From NCBI RefSeq assembly GCF_032681285.1, contig NZ_CP136336.1, positions 5,443,001-5,507,000 of the forward strand: 64,000 nt of DNA. Reading direction: 5' to 3'. Shown piece by piece: positions 8,768 through 16,918 of the stretch (position 1 is the first letter of the stretch; the number at the start of each line of letters is the position of its first letter). Below the pieces are notes generated by a model. That model did not search any database, was not told the DNA's origin, and saw only the letters and a program-made list of their open reading frames with translations. The position numbers were made by a program, and so were the translations under genes. The DNA is from Piscinibacter gummiphilus (GTDB lineage Bacteria > Pseudomonadota > Gammaproteobacteria > Burkholderiales > Burkholderiaceae_C).

Positions 8768-9349
8768 TCAGGTGCGCGCCAACAGCGCATCCAGCAGCGC
8801 GCGGCCCTCGGGCCAATCGCCCAGGCCCGATTCGCCGTTGAGGTGGCCGCGGTCGCCCACCGACACGAGTTCGCAGCCCCACTGCACCGCCATCTCGGCG
8901 GCCCGCTCGGGTGCGCAGTAGGGGTCGTCGCGGCTCACCACCGCGGTGCTCGGAAATGGAAGGCGCGCGCGCACGATGGGCCGCCACGGCGCGAGTTGTG
9001 GCGGCATGTCTTCACGCTCCACGTCGGGCGGTGCCACGAGCAGGGCCGCGGCCACACGCGCCGTGTGCCGAGAGTGCGCCGCCCACGCGGCCACGAGCTG
9101 GCAGCCCAGGCTGTGGGCCACGAGCACTGCGGGCGTGTCGTCTTGCAGCAGCACGTCTTCGAGCCGCGCCATCCAGTCGCCGCGCTTGGGCCATTGCCAG
9201 TCGTCCTGCGTGACACGGTGGTCGCCGTGCAGCCGCTCCCACCGCGATTGCCAATGCGCCGCGTCGGAATCGAGCCAGCCCGGCAGCAACAGCACGCGGA
9301 ATACCGACAAGCGCGAAGCGGGCAAGGAGGTGCTGGGGGGTGTCGTCAT
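8768..9349 (-). CDS. RBBP9/YdeN-type alpha/beta hydrolase
   Basis: 193 residues, the usual size for this compact serine hydrolase family. [19 protein letters not shown] near the N-terminus is the family signature. The nucleophile elbow is AHSLGC, the acid is the Asp of SRDDPYC, and the His lies in [15 protein letters not shown]. Substrate unknown; a small esterase or peptidase is likely. It stands 43 bases upstream of parB on the same strand and may be co-transcribed. It is divergent from argC, with 47 bases between the starts. Confidence 0.88.
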   Translation of the reverse strand: MTTPPSTSLPASRLSVFRVLLLPGWLDSDAAHWQSRWERLHGDHRVTQDDWQWPKRGDWMARLEDVLLQDDTPAVLVAHSLGCQLVAAWAAHSRHTARVAAALLVAPPDVEREDMPPQLAPWRPIVRARLPFPSTAVVSRDDPYCAPERAAEMAVQWGCELVSVGDRGHLNGESGLGDWPEGRALLDALLART

Positions 9350-9396
9350 GTGGCTGCCGTATCCTGTCGGCTTCTTTGAATTCAGAGGTGATGGAG

Positions 9397-10341
9397 ATGA
9401 CCTACAAGGTGTTCGTCGACGGCCAGGAGGGCACGACCGGCCTGCGCATCAACGAGTATCTGGCGAACCGCAGCGACATCGAAGTGCTGCGCATCGCGCC
9501 CGAGCGCCGCAAGGACACCGACGAGCGCGCCCGCCTGCTCAATGCTGCCGACGTGGCGTTCCTCTGCCTGCCCGACGCCGCCGCGAAGGAAGCCGCCGCG
9601 CTCGTCAACAACCCCAACACCTGCGTGATCGACGCAAGCACGGCGCACCGCACCGCATCCGATTGGGTGTTCGGCCTGCCCGAGCTCGCACCCGACCAGC
9701 GCGACCGCATCCGCGCCTCCAAGCGCATCTCGAACCCCGGTTGCCACTCCACCGCTTTCATCCTGCTGCTGCGCCCGCTGGTCGACGCCGGTCTCGTGGC
9801 GCCCACGCTGCCGGTCAGCGCCACCTCGATCACGGGCTACTCCGGCGGCGGCAAGAAGATGATCGAGCAGTACGAAGCCGGCGGCGACCCGAAGCTCGAT
9901 GCCCCCCGCCCCTATGGCCTGACGCTGGCGCACAAGCACGTGCCCGAGATGTCGGCCCACACCGGGCTCAAGACGCCGCCCATCTTCCAGCCCATCGTGG
10001 GCCCGTTCCTCAAGGGTTTGGCAGTGAGTGTGCCCTTGCATCTTTCGCAGTTGAAGGCCGGCACCACCCCGGACGCGCTGCACAAGGCCCTGGCCGATCG
10101 CTACGCCGGCGAGCGCTTCGTGCGCGTGCAACCGCTGCGCGACGCGGCGACGCTGGAGTCAGGCTTCTTCGACGTGCAAGCCAACAACGACACCAACAAC
10201 GTCGACGTCTTCGTCTTCGCCAACGACAGCCAGGCCATCCTCATGTGCCGCATCGACAACCTGGGCAAGGGTGCGAGCGGCGCCGCGGTGCAGTCGATGA
10301 ACGTGCACCTGGGCGTGGACGAGTCACTCGGCCTGGTCTGA
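9397..10341 (+). CDS. argC: N-acetyl-gamma-glutamyl-phosphate reductase, short (type 2) form
   Basis: 314 residues. ArgC reduces N-acetylglutamyl-5-phosphate to the semialdehyde with NADPH in arginine synthesis. The N-terminal Rossmann segment is [18 protein letters not shown]. The catalytic Cys is in [10 protein letters not shown], and the SGGGKKM loop is present. The length and the GQEGTTG signature indicate the shorter type 2 ArgC. ATG 9397 is preferred over 9391 because AGAGG at 9384-9388 is then 8 bases away. No other arg gene is nearby; it sits alone on the plus strand inside the par cluster. Confidence 0.95.
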   Translation: MTYKVFVDGQEGTTGLRINEYLANRSDIEVLRIAPERRKDTDERARLLNAADVAFLCLPDAAAKEAAALVNNPNTCVIDASTAHRTASDWVFGLPELAPDQRDRIRASKRISNPGCHSTAFILLLRPLVDAGLVAPTLPVSATSITGYSGGGKKMIEQYEAGGDPKLDAPRPYGLTLAHKHVPEMSAHTGLKTPPIFQPIVGPFLKGLAVSVPLHLSQLKAGTTPDALHKALADRYAGERFVRVQPLRDAATLESGFFDVQANNDTNNVDVFVFANDSQAILMCRIDNLGKGASGAAVQSMNVHLGVDESLGLV

Positions 10342-10351
10342 CGGCGCAGGC

Positions 10352-11134
10352 CTAGCGCGTCCTGTAGTGGTAGGCGTAGCCGTCGGCAAAACCCAGCCGG
10401 TGGTAGATGGCACGCGCGCTGTGGTTGTCGTGCTCCACCTGCAGGTAGGCATGCCGCGCCCCGCGTGAGCGGGCGTGCGCGAGCATGTGCAGGCACAGGC
10501 GGCTGGCGCAGCCGCGGCCGCGGGCGTCTTCCGCTGTGTACACGTCGTAGAGCCCGACCAGATCCCCCTCCATCGCGTACTGGCCACAGGCCAGCACTTC
10601 GCCCTGCTCGCGCAGCTCGAAGGCCGTGAACGGCACCGGCGAATGCAGCAGCCGCTCGGCGTGGGCCTGGCGCTGCGACAAGGGCGAACCGCGCAAGGCG
10701 CCGACGCGCTGGGCGAATGGGTCGAGCCCGATGTTGTGGGCTGACCAGCCCGCGGGCCAATCGAGTGCGGGCAGCGCATCGAGCCGGTCCAGCACCATCA
10801 CGCGGGTGTCGTCGATGCTGCGCAGGCCCATTTCGGCCAGGGTGTCGTCGAGGTGGGCCGGGCGGGTGAACGGCGTGATACGCACCACCATCGGCAACCC
10901 GGCGTCGGCATACACCTGCTCGCACTGCGCCAGCCGGCTGGCCACGCTCAGGCGGCCGTCGGCCACCGCGTTGATGCAGCGCGCCCGCTTGGCCTTGCCC
11001 GCGGAGAAACGCACCAGCCAGCCATCGACCCAGCGCTGCTGCGGCGGCGCGCTGGCGTTGAGCCCGGCGTCTTCCACCCGCGACAGCAACTGGCTGTCGA
11101 AGCGCGGGTTGAGGTCGGGGACAGGCAGCTGCAT
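10352..11134 (-). CDS. GNAT family N-acetyltransferase
   Basis: 260 residues. The N-terminal 120 residues form a less conserved GNAT-like half. The C-terminal half has the acetyl-CoA loop YTAEDARGRGCASRL (RGxGxA type), then YLQVEHDNHSARAIYHRLGFADGYAYHYR, the classic end of a GNAT fold. The acceptor substrate is unknown. The start ATG at 11134 lies 11 bases after the parA stop, so it is probably the last gene of mnmG-rsmG-lysE-parA-GNAT. It converges on argC with 10 bases between stops. Confidence 0.85.
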   Translation of the reverse strand: MQLPVPDLNPRFDSQLLSRVEDAGLNASAPPQQRWVDGWLVRFSAGKAKRARCINAVADGRLSVASRLAQCEQVYADAGLPMVVRITPFTRPAHLDDTLAEMGLRSIDDTRVMVLDRLDALPALDWPAGWSAHNIGLDPFAQRVGALRGSPLSQRQAHAERLLHSPVPFTAFELREQGEVLACGQYAMEGDLVGLYDVYTAEDARGRGCASRLCLHMLAHARSRGARHAYLQVEHDNHSARAIYHRLGFADGYAYHYRTR

Positions 11135-11145
11135 CGGTCGGTGGG

Positions 11146-11916
11146 TCAGAGCGTGTTGATGCGCTTCACCATCTCTTCGGCGAACTCGATGAAGGACTGC
11201 GCCCCCTTGGAGGCCGGGTCGAACACCACGCCGGGCAAGCCGTAGCTCGGCGCCTCGGCCAGGCGCACGTTGCGCGGGATCACGGTGTTGAACACCTTCT
11301 CGCCGAAGTGCGCCTTGAGTTGCTCGCTCACCTGCTGCTGCAGCGTGATGCGCGGGTCGAACATCACCCGCAGCAGGCCGATGATCTGCAGGTCGGGGTT
11401 GAGGTTGGCGTGCACCTGCTTGATGGTGTTGACCAAGTCGCTCAAGCCTTCGAGCGCGAAGTACTCGCACTGCATCGGCACGATCACGCCGTGGGCGCTG
11501 CACAGGCCGTTGAGCGTGAGCAGGCTCAAGCTTGGCGGGCAGTCGATCAGGACGAAGTCGTAGTCGTTGCGGACGGTTTCGAGGGCGGCCTTCAGGCGCT
11601 TGTCGCGGCGCTCCAGTTCGACCAGCTCGACCTCGGCGCCGGCCAGCTCGCGGTTGGCACCCAGCACGTCGTAGCCCACCTTCGCGCTGCGCTGGCGGGC
11701 TTCGGCGATGGAGGCCGACTCCAGCAGCACGTCGTAGACGCTGAGCTTCAAGGCCCGCTTGTCCACGCCCGAACCCATGGTGGCGTTGCCCTGCGGGTCG
11801 AGGTCGACCACCAGCACACGCTGGCCGATCCTGGCGAGCCCGGCCGCGAGGTTGATGGTGGTGGTCGTCTTGCCGACGCCGCCTTTCTGGTTGGCAACAC
11901 AAAAGATTCGGGTCAT
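11146..11916 (-). CDS. parA: Chromosome partitioning ATPase ParA (Soj)
   Basis: 256 residues. The deviant Walker A motif KGGVGKTTT is at residues 11-19, followed by VLVVDLDPQGNATMGSG and IDCPPSLSLLTLN (Walker B region). It binds DNA non-specifically as an ATP dimer and is released by ParB, giving directed movement of the origin. The short N-terminus without a helix-turn-helix is the chromosomal (small) type. It is 33 bases from the exporter gene upstream. Confidence 0.96.
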   Translation of the reverse strand: MTRIFCVANQKGGVGKTTTTINLAAGLARIGQRVLVVDLDPQGNATMGSGVDKRALKLSVYDVLLESASIAEARQRSAKVGYDVLGANRELAGAEVELVELERRDKRLKAALETVRNDYDFVLIDCPPSLSLLTLNGLCSAHGVIVPMQCEYFALEGLSDLVNTIKQVHANLNPDLQIIGLLRVMFDPRITLQQQVSEQLKAHFGEKVFNTVIPRNVRLAEAPSYGLPGVVFDPASKGAQSFIEFAEEMVKRINTL

Positions 11917-11949
11917 GACCGATCCGGGAGGTGGGAAGAAAAATGGCGC

Positions 11950-12567
11950 TCAGGGCGCCGCGAGACGGATGCCGAAGGCGACCAGGAACAGGCCGGCGAG
12001 GCGCTCGAGCCCCTTGGCGAGCCGCTTGTGCGCCCTGACCTGCTGCGTCACCAGCCCGGCGAACGCACACAAGGTGAGGCAGTAGACCAGCGTGATCGCC
12101 GCAATGGTCACGGCCATCGCGGCAAATGTGACCCTGCCTTGGTGCGTGGCCGGGTTGATGAAGAGCGGGAAGAAGGCCATGTAGAACACGATGGCCTTGG
12201 GGTTCAGCAAGGTGATGAGGAATGCCTGGCGCAAGTAGCGGCGTGGCTCGATATGGATGGGCGACGCCGCGCCCTCCTTCGCGAAGATAAGCTTCAAGCC
12301 GATCCAGGCGAGGTAAGCGGCCCCTGCGTATTGGATCGCGTGGAACACCACCGGGTGGGCCGCCAGCAAGGCGGCCACACCGGCCACCGCGGCCCAGAGC
12401 AGCACCTGGTCGCCCACGATCAGGCCGAAGGTGGCGGCGGCCCCGGCACGGAAGCCGCCCTTGGCGGTGGACGTGAGCAGCGCGAAGGTGCCCGGCCCGG
12501 GCAAGGCGAGGAACACCAGGATCGAGAGGCAGTAGGTGCCGAAGTCGGAGATGCCAAAGACGGTCAT
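11950..12567 (-). CDS. LysE/RhtB family amino-acid exporter
   Basis: 205 residues with about six hydrophobic segments. The N-terminal LALPGPGTFALL and the middle LLNPKAIVFYMAFFPLFI are hallmarks of the LysE/RhtB family, which export amino acids or homoserine derivatives across the inner membrane. The start at 12567 lies 7 bases after the rsmG stop, so it is co-transcribed with the par/mnmG genes. The link to chromosome partitioning is probably only positional. Substrate unknown. Confidence 0.9.
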   Translation of the reverse strand: MTVFGISDFGTYCLSILVFLALPGPGTFALLTSTAKGGFRAGAAATFGLIVGDQVLLWAAVAGVAALLAAHPVVFHAIQYAGAAYLAWIGLKLIFAKEGAASPIHIEPRRYLRQAFLITLLNPKAIVFYMAFFPLFINPATHQGRVTFAAMAVTIAAITLVYCLTLCAFAGLVTQQVRAHKRLAKGLERLAGLFLVAFGIRLAAP

Positions 12568-12574
12568 GGGCGCC

Positions 12575-13243
12575 TCACCCGGCAGGTGCCTTGTGGATCC
12601 ACACCAGGCACCGCTCAGCATCCAGACCCGGCACGGCCAGTTGTTCCACGTGAAACACCGACAACTCTGAGTCCAGCGCCGCGATTTCATCGTCCGGTCG
12701 CTTGCCCTTCATTGCCATCCAGACGCTGCGGTCTCCGGCCAGATGGCGTGTGAGGTGAGTGAAGTCGGCCAGCGAGGCAAAAGCGCGCGAGGTGATCACG
12801 TCGAACGGCGGCAGGCGCAGGTCCTCCACCCGCGCATGCACGGCGAAGAGGTTGGGCAGCTTCAGCTCCACCCCAACCTGCCGCACGAAGATGGCCTTCT
12901 TGCCCACCGTGTCGACGCAGGTCACTTCGAGCTTTGGCTCCAGGATGGCGAGCACGACGCCCGGCAGCCCCCCGCCGCTGCCCACGTCCAGCACACGTGC
13001 AGGCTTGCCGGCCAGATGACGGCGCAACGGGGGCAGCACGGCCAGACTGTCCAGCAGATGGTGGGTCACCATCTCGGCTGGCCGACGCAAGGAGGTCAGG
13101 TTGTAGACCCCATTCCACTTCTGCATGAGGCTGATGTAGCCGAGCAGCGACGTGCACTGCCCGTCGGTCAGCGGCACCCCCAGGGCCTCGGCGCCTCTCA
13201 GGAGCGCATCCCGCAGCGAGTCGAGGGACGGCTCAGGCGGCAT
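12575..13243 (-). CDS. rsmG: 16S rRNA (guanine-527-N7)-methyltransferase RsmG (GidB)
   Basis: 222 residues. It methylates G527 of 16S rRNA with SAM. The SAM-binding motif [12 protein letters not shown] is clear, preceded by [12 protein letters not shown] and [11 protein letters not shown], both RsmG signatures. The start ATG at 13243 overlaps the end of mnmG by 11 bases. A one-mismatch parS lies within the 3' part of the gene. Confidence 0.96.
   Translation of the reverse strand: MPPEPSLDSLRDALLRGAEALGVPLTDGQCTSLLGYISLMQKWNGVYNLTSLRRPAEMVTHHLLDSLAVLPPLRRHLAGKPARVLDVGSGGGLPGVVLAILEPKLEVTCVDTVGKKAIFVRQVGVELKLPNLFAVHARVEDLRLPPFDVITSRAFASLADFTHLTRHLAGDRSVWMAMKGKRPDDEIAALDSELSVFHVEQLAVPGLDAERCLVWIHKAPAG
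12642..12657. promoter_or_regulatory. parS: parS-like site (one mismatch) inside rsmG
   Basis: TGTTCCACGTGAAACA differs from the 16-bp chromosomal parS consensus TGTTTCACGTGAAACA at one position. It lies within the coding sequence of rsmG, 933 bases from the perfect site in mnmG. Confidence 0.8.
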
Positions 13244-15197
13244 TGCGACCCGACGGTTCGTTGGCCGCAAATCCCTTGAATCGCCCCTTCTTCAGGTGGA
13301 TGAGCAAGAGCGAAATCGTGGCGGGGGTGATCCCGGAGATGCGCGACGCCTGCCCCAGCGTCTCCGGCCGGTGCAGCGCCAGCTTCTGGCGGGCCTCGAA
13401 ACTGATGGCCGTGACCTGCGCGTAGTCGAGTTCGGCTGGAAGGCGCAGGCCCTCGTAGTGGGCAGCACGCTCCACTTCCTCGATCTGCTTGTCGATGTAG
13501 CCGGCGTACTTGATGCTGATCTCGGCCTGCTCGACCACGGCGTCCGCCAGCTCCGCACCCAGCTCCTGCCGCAGTGTTTCACGTGAAACACCGGCTTCCG
13601 GTTTCGCAATCGCGGCGACTTCGGCCACGGTGTCAAAACCGATACCGGGTCGCCGCATCAACTCGGCCAAGTTGTACTCGCGCTCAATCGCCTTACCCAG
13701 CAGCCGCTCGGCCGCGTCAGCCGGCAATGAACCCGGATGCACCCAGGCAGAGCGCAGCCGTTCGGTCTCACGGGCGATCGCGTCGCGCTTGCGGTTGAAG
13801 GCGGCCCACCGTTCGTCGTCGACCAAGCCCAGCTCGCGGCCGACCTCGGTCAGCCGCAGGTCGGCGTTGTCTTCGCGCAGCTGCAACCGGAACTCGGCCC
13901 GGCTGGTGAACATGCGGTACGGCTCGGTCACACCCTTGGTGATGAGGTCGTCCACCAGCACGCCAAGGTAGGCCTGGTCGCGCCGTGGCGACCAGGCGTC
14001 TCGGCCTTGCACCTGCAGCGCGGCGTTGAGCCCGGCGAACAAGCCTTGCGCCGCCGCCTCCTCGTAGCCGGTCGTGCCGTTGATCTGGCCGGCGAAGAAG
14101 AGGCCCTGGATCACCTTGGTCTCGAAACTCGCCTTCAGCCCACGCGGGTCGAAGTAGTCGTACTCGATGGCGTAACCCGGCCGCAGGATGTGTGCGTTCT
14201 CCAGGCCGCGCATCGAGCGCACGGCGGCCAGCTGCACGTCGAACGGGAGGCTCGTGCTGATGCCATTGGGGTAGAACTCGTGTGTCGTCAGGCCTTCAGG
14301 TTCCAGGAAGATCTGGTGCGAATCCTTGTCGGCGAAGCGATTGACCTTGTCTTCGATGCTCGGGCAGTAGCGCGGCCCCACCCCTTCGATCACGCCGGTG
14401 AACATCGGGCTGCGGTCGAAACCGGAGCGGATGATCTCGTGGGTGCGTTCGTTGGTGTGGGTGATCCAGCACGGCACCTGCTGCGGGTGCTGCGACACAT
14501 GGCCCATGAAGCTGAACACCGGCACCGGGTCCAGGTCGCCGGGCTGTTCGGTGAGCATCGAGAAATCGATGGTCCGGCCGTCGAGCCGCGGCGGCGTGCC
14601 GGTCTTGAGCCGCCCCTGGGGCAGTTGCAGTTCCTTGAGCCGTGCGGAGAGCGACACCGCCGGCGGGTCCCCTGCCCGGCCGCCCGCATGGTTCTGCAGG
14701 CCAACGTGGATCTTGCCGTCGAGGAAGGTGCCGGCCGTCAGCACCACCGCCTTCGCCCGAAAGCGAATGCCAACTTGTGTGACAGCCCCGACCACCCGGT
14801 CGCCTTCGACCATCAGGTCGTCAACCGCTTGCTGGAAGAGCGTCAGGTTCGGATGGTTTTCCAGACGGCGACGGATGGCCGCCTTGTAGAGGATGCGGTC
14901 GGCCTGCGCCCGGGTTGCGCGCACCGCCGGGCCCTTGGAGCCGTTGAGGATGCGGAACTGGATGCCCGACTCGTCGGTGGCCGCGGCCATCGCCCCGCCC
15001 AAGGCGTCGACCTCCTTCACCAAGTGGCCCTTGCCGATGCCGCCGATCGACGGGTTGCAGCTCATCTGCCCGAGCGTCTCGATGTTGTGCGTGAGCAGCA
15101 GCGTGCTCACGCCCATGCGCGCCGCCGCCAGTGCGGCCTCGGTGCCGGCATGGCCGCCGCCGACGACGATCACGTCGAATTCATGGGGATACAACAT
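13233..15197 (-). CDS. mnmG: tRNA uridine-5-carboxymethylaminomethyl enzyme MnmG (GidA)
   Basis: 654 residues. Together with MnmE it installs cmnm5 on U34 of tRNAs, using FAD and methylene-THF. FAD motif [19 protein letters not shown] is at the N-terminus; [23 protein letters not shown] and [11 protein letters not shown] are family signatures. The C-terminal helical domain ending in [18 protein letters not shown] binds MnmE. The start ATG at 15197 gives [15 protein letters not shown]. It heads the mnmG-rsmG-lysE-parA-GNAT operon and contains a perfect parS. Confidence 0.97.
   Translation of the reverse strand: MLYPHEFDVIVVGGGHAGTEAALAAARMGVSTLLLTHNIETLGQMSCNPSIGGIGKGHLVKEVDALGGAMAAATDESGIQFRILNGSKGPAVRATRAQADRILYKAAIRRRLENHPNLTLFQQAVDDLMVEGDRVVGAVTQVGIRFRAKAVVLTAGTFLDGKIHVGLQNHAGGRAGDPPAVSLSARLKELQLPQGRLKTGTPPRLDGRTIDFSMLTEQPGDLDPVPVFSFMGHVSQHPQQVPCWITHTNERTHEIIRSGFDRSPMFTGVIEGVGPRYCPSIEDKVNRFADKDSHQIFLEPEGLTTHEFYPNGISTSLPFDVQLAAVRSMRGLENAHILRPGYAIEYDYFDPRGLKASFETKVIQGLFFAGQINGTTGYEEAAAQGLFAGLNAALQVQGRDAWSPRRDQAYLGVLVDDLITKGVTEPYRMFTSRAEFRLQLREDNADLRLTEVGRELGLVDDERWAAFNRKRDAIARETERLRSAWVHPGSLPADAAERLLGKAIEREYNLAELMRRPGIGFDTVAEVAAIAKPEAGVSRETLRQELGAELADAVVEQAEISIKYAGYIDKQIEEVERAAHYEGLRLPAELDYAQVTAISFEARQKLALHRPETLGQASRISGITPATISLLLIHLKKGRFKGFAANEPSGRNAA
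13575..13590. promoter_or_regulatory. parS: Perfect parS site inside mnmG
   Basis: TGTTTCACGTGAAACA is an exact 16-bp palindrome identical to the bacterial chromosomal parS consensus recognised by ParB. It lies inside mnmG, 4.9 kb from the parB gene. Confidence 0.93.
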
Positions 15198-15355
15198 GGG
15201 GGCTCCGGGAGAGGGGCACGGGGCGCGGTGTTCAGTCAACTCCGGAACACGCCCGTGCAGGCAGGGCGTGAATTTTAGGTGGGCCGGCCCTGGGCGTCAC
15301 GGCCGGCGCGCCAAGACCTGCGCCACCGGCCACCGCCCCGTCAAATAATCGGCGC

Positions 15356-15622
15356 ATGAACTGCCGACCCGGCTGCGGCGCCTGCTGCATCGCACCCTCG
15401 ATCTCGTCGCCAATTCCCGGCATGCCGCTCGTCAACGGCATCAGCAAGCCGGCGGGCGTGCGCTGCTTGCACCTCACGCCGGACAACGCCTGCGCGATCT
15501 TCGGCCACCCGGACCGCCCCGCGGTGTGCAGCTCGCTGCAGCCTTCCACCGAGATGTGCGGTGACACCCGCGAGCAAGCCATGCGCTGGCTGGGCCACGT
15601 CGAAGAGCAGACCGCTCCTTGA
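15356..15622 (+). CDS. YkgJ-family small cysteine-cluster protein
   Basis: 88 residues. The Cys pattern CRPGCGACC near the N-terminus, then [22 protein letters not shown] and MCG, matches the YkgJ/DUF3109-like family, thought to bind zinc or an iron-sulfur cluster. Function unknown. Its stop is 10 bases from the convergent stop of the HD-GYP-like gene. Confidence 0.85.
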   Translation: MNCRPGCGACCIAPSISSPIPGMPLVNGISKPAGVRCLHLTPDNACAIFGHPDRPAVCSSLQPSTEMCGDTREQAMRWLGHVEEQTAP

Positions 15623-15632
15623 CGCGCCCATG

Positions 15633-16904
15633 TCACATCGGCTCCAGCAGCCCCTGCCACAGCGGCGAGAGCCGGAATTTCTCTGCCTCGGTCAGCCCTT
15701 CGCTCAGCAGCAGGCACTCGCGGTGAAACGCCCGCAGCCGCTGCCGCAGCTCGCTCTCGGCGAGCACCAGCTCCAGCCGCTCGCCCGGCGCCATGCCGGC
15801 CGTCACCGCTTCTTCGCCCCAGAGGCCGAGCGCATTCCACGCCACCCGCAGCCGCTCCAGGCGGTGCAGCGCATCGGCCACCACCTCGGTGATCTGCGAG
15901 GTGCGGCGCTGCTCGTTCAGCTCCTTCGCCAGCTGATGCGCCGCGGCCATCTGGTGGTCGATCTCGGCCAGCTGCGCAGCGAGTGTTGCCGCTTCGGGCT
16001 GCTCATCGATGGCGAAGTCTTCCGCTGCGTCGTTGGCCGCTTCGCAGACGAAGGCCGACCAGGTGGGGTCGAACTCGCCCGGCACCACGCGTAACGCGAA
16101 ACTTGCACGGGTCAAGGGCGCATGCGAATCGTTGATGCTGCCGAGCGTGAGCTCCACCACCGACAGCACCCGCCCGAGCGTCGACAAGCCATCGGGCCCC
16201 AGCCGCGCCGGGTAGCCGGAGCGGTCGAGCCGCTCGTGGTGCTCGGCGATGCCCTGCCCCAGCGCCTTGGGGTAGTCGGTGAGCCCGGTCAGGAGCATCT
16301 GCGCCACGCGCGGGTGCACCACCAGGTGCTTGTGGCCGAGCAGGTCGAGTGCGTGGGTGTAGTCGAGGAAGGCGGGGTTGATGTAGATCTCGCCGATGTC
16401 GTGCAGCAGCCCGCCGAGCATGGCCAGTCGGATCTCGAGCGACGAGGCCTGGCGGCTCGCCGTCATCGCGCCTGCGAGCGCCATGCCGGTGACCGCATGC
16501 GCGAGGGCCTGCGGACGCGAGGCGGCGGCGGTGGTCAGCAGCAGCTGCGCCACGGCGTGCAGCGGCATCTGCTTGAGCTGGGCCACCAGCTCGCGCCCCT
16601 GCGTGCGCAGCGCCGGCGCCAGCGGGTGCGTTGACTCGAGCAGCGCCTGCAGGTCGTGCATCAGCGAGAACGGCGTAACACCGTCCTCCGCCTGCAGGCA
16701 GGCTTCGACGGGCTGCTTCAGCCGCCGCTCCAGCAAGCGCTGCTGCAAGGCTGCCGACACCGGCTGCCCGCGCGCCCACAGCTTCACGCCGCGGCTGTCG
16801 ACGATGTCTTGCGACGCAACGATCGCGTAGCTCTCGGCCGCATGCGTGAGCGCCGCCAGCGCATGCGGATTGGGCTCACTCCCCGGTGAGAGAGACAGGT
16901 GCAT
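15633..16904 (-). CDS. HD-GYP-like domain protein
   Basis: 423 residues. The central HD domain has LLHDIGEIYINP, then HPRVAQMLL and HHERLDRSGYPARL. This is the layout of HD-GYP c-di-GMP phosphodiesterases (HDxGK, HHExxDGxGYP), but HDxGK has Glu for Lys and DGxGYP reads DRSGYP. Activity may be altered or lost. No response-regulator receiver domain is seen; the C-terminal 150 residues are helical. The start ATG 16904 lies 14 bases after the stop of the C39 ABC exporter, so it is probably the distal gene of the peptide-export operon. No Shine-Dalgarno sequence is visible, which suggests coupling. Its role could be to link peptide signalling to c-di-GMP turnover, an inference. Confidence 0.8.
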   Translation of the reverse strand: MHLSLSPGSEPNPHALAALTHAAESYAIVASQDIVDSRGVKLWARGQPVSAALQQRLLERRLKQPVEACLQAEDGVTPFSLMHDLQALLESTHPLAPALRTQGRELVAQLKQMPLHAVAQLLLTTAAASRPQALAHAVTGMALAGAMTASRQASSLEIRLAMLGGLLHDIGEIYINPAFLDYTHALDLLGHKHLVVHPRVAQMLLTGLTDYPKALGQGIAEHHERLDRSGYPARLGPDGLSTLGRVLSVVELTLGSINDSHAPLTRASFALRVVPGEFDPTWSAFVCEAANDAAEDFAIDEQPEAATLAAQLAEIDHQMAAAHQLAKELNEQRRTSQITEVVADALHRLERLRVAWNALGLWGEEAVTAGMAPGERLELVLAESELRQRLRAFHRECLLLSEGLTEAEKFRLSPLWQGLLEPM

Positions 16905-16918
16905 GAGCGATGAATGAG

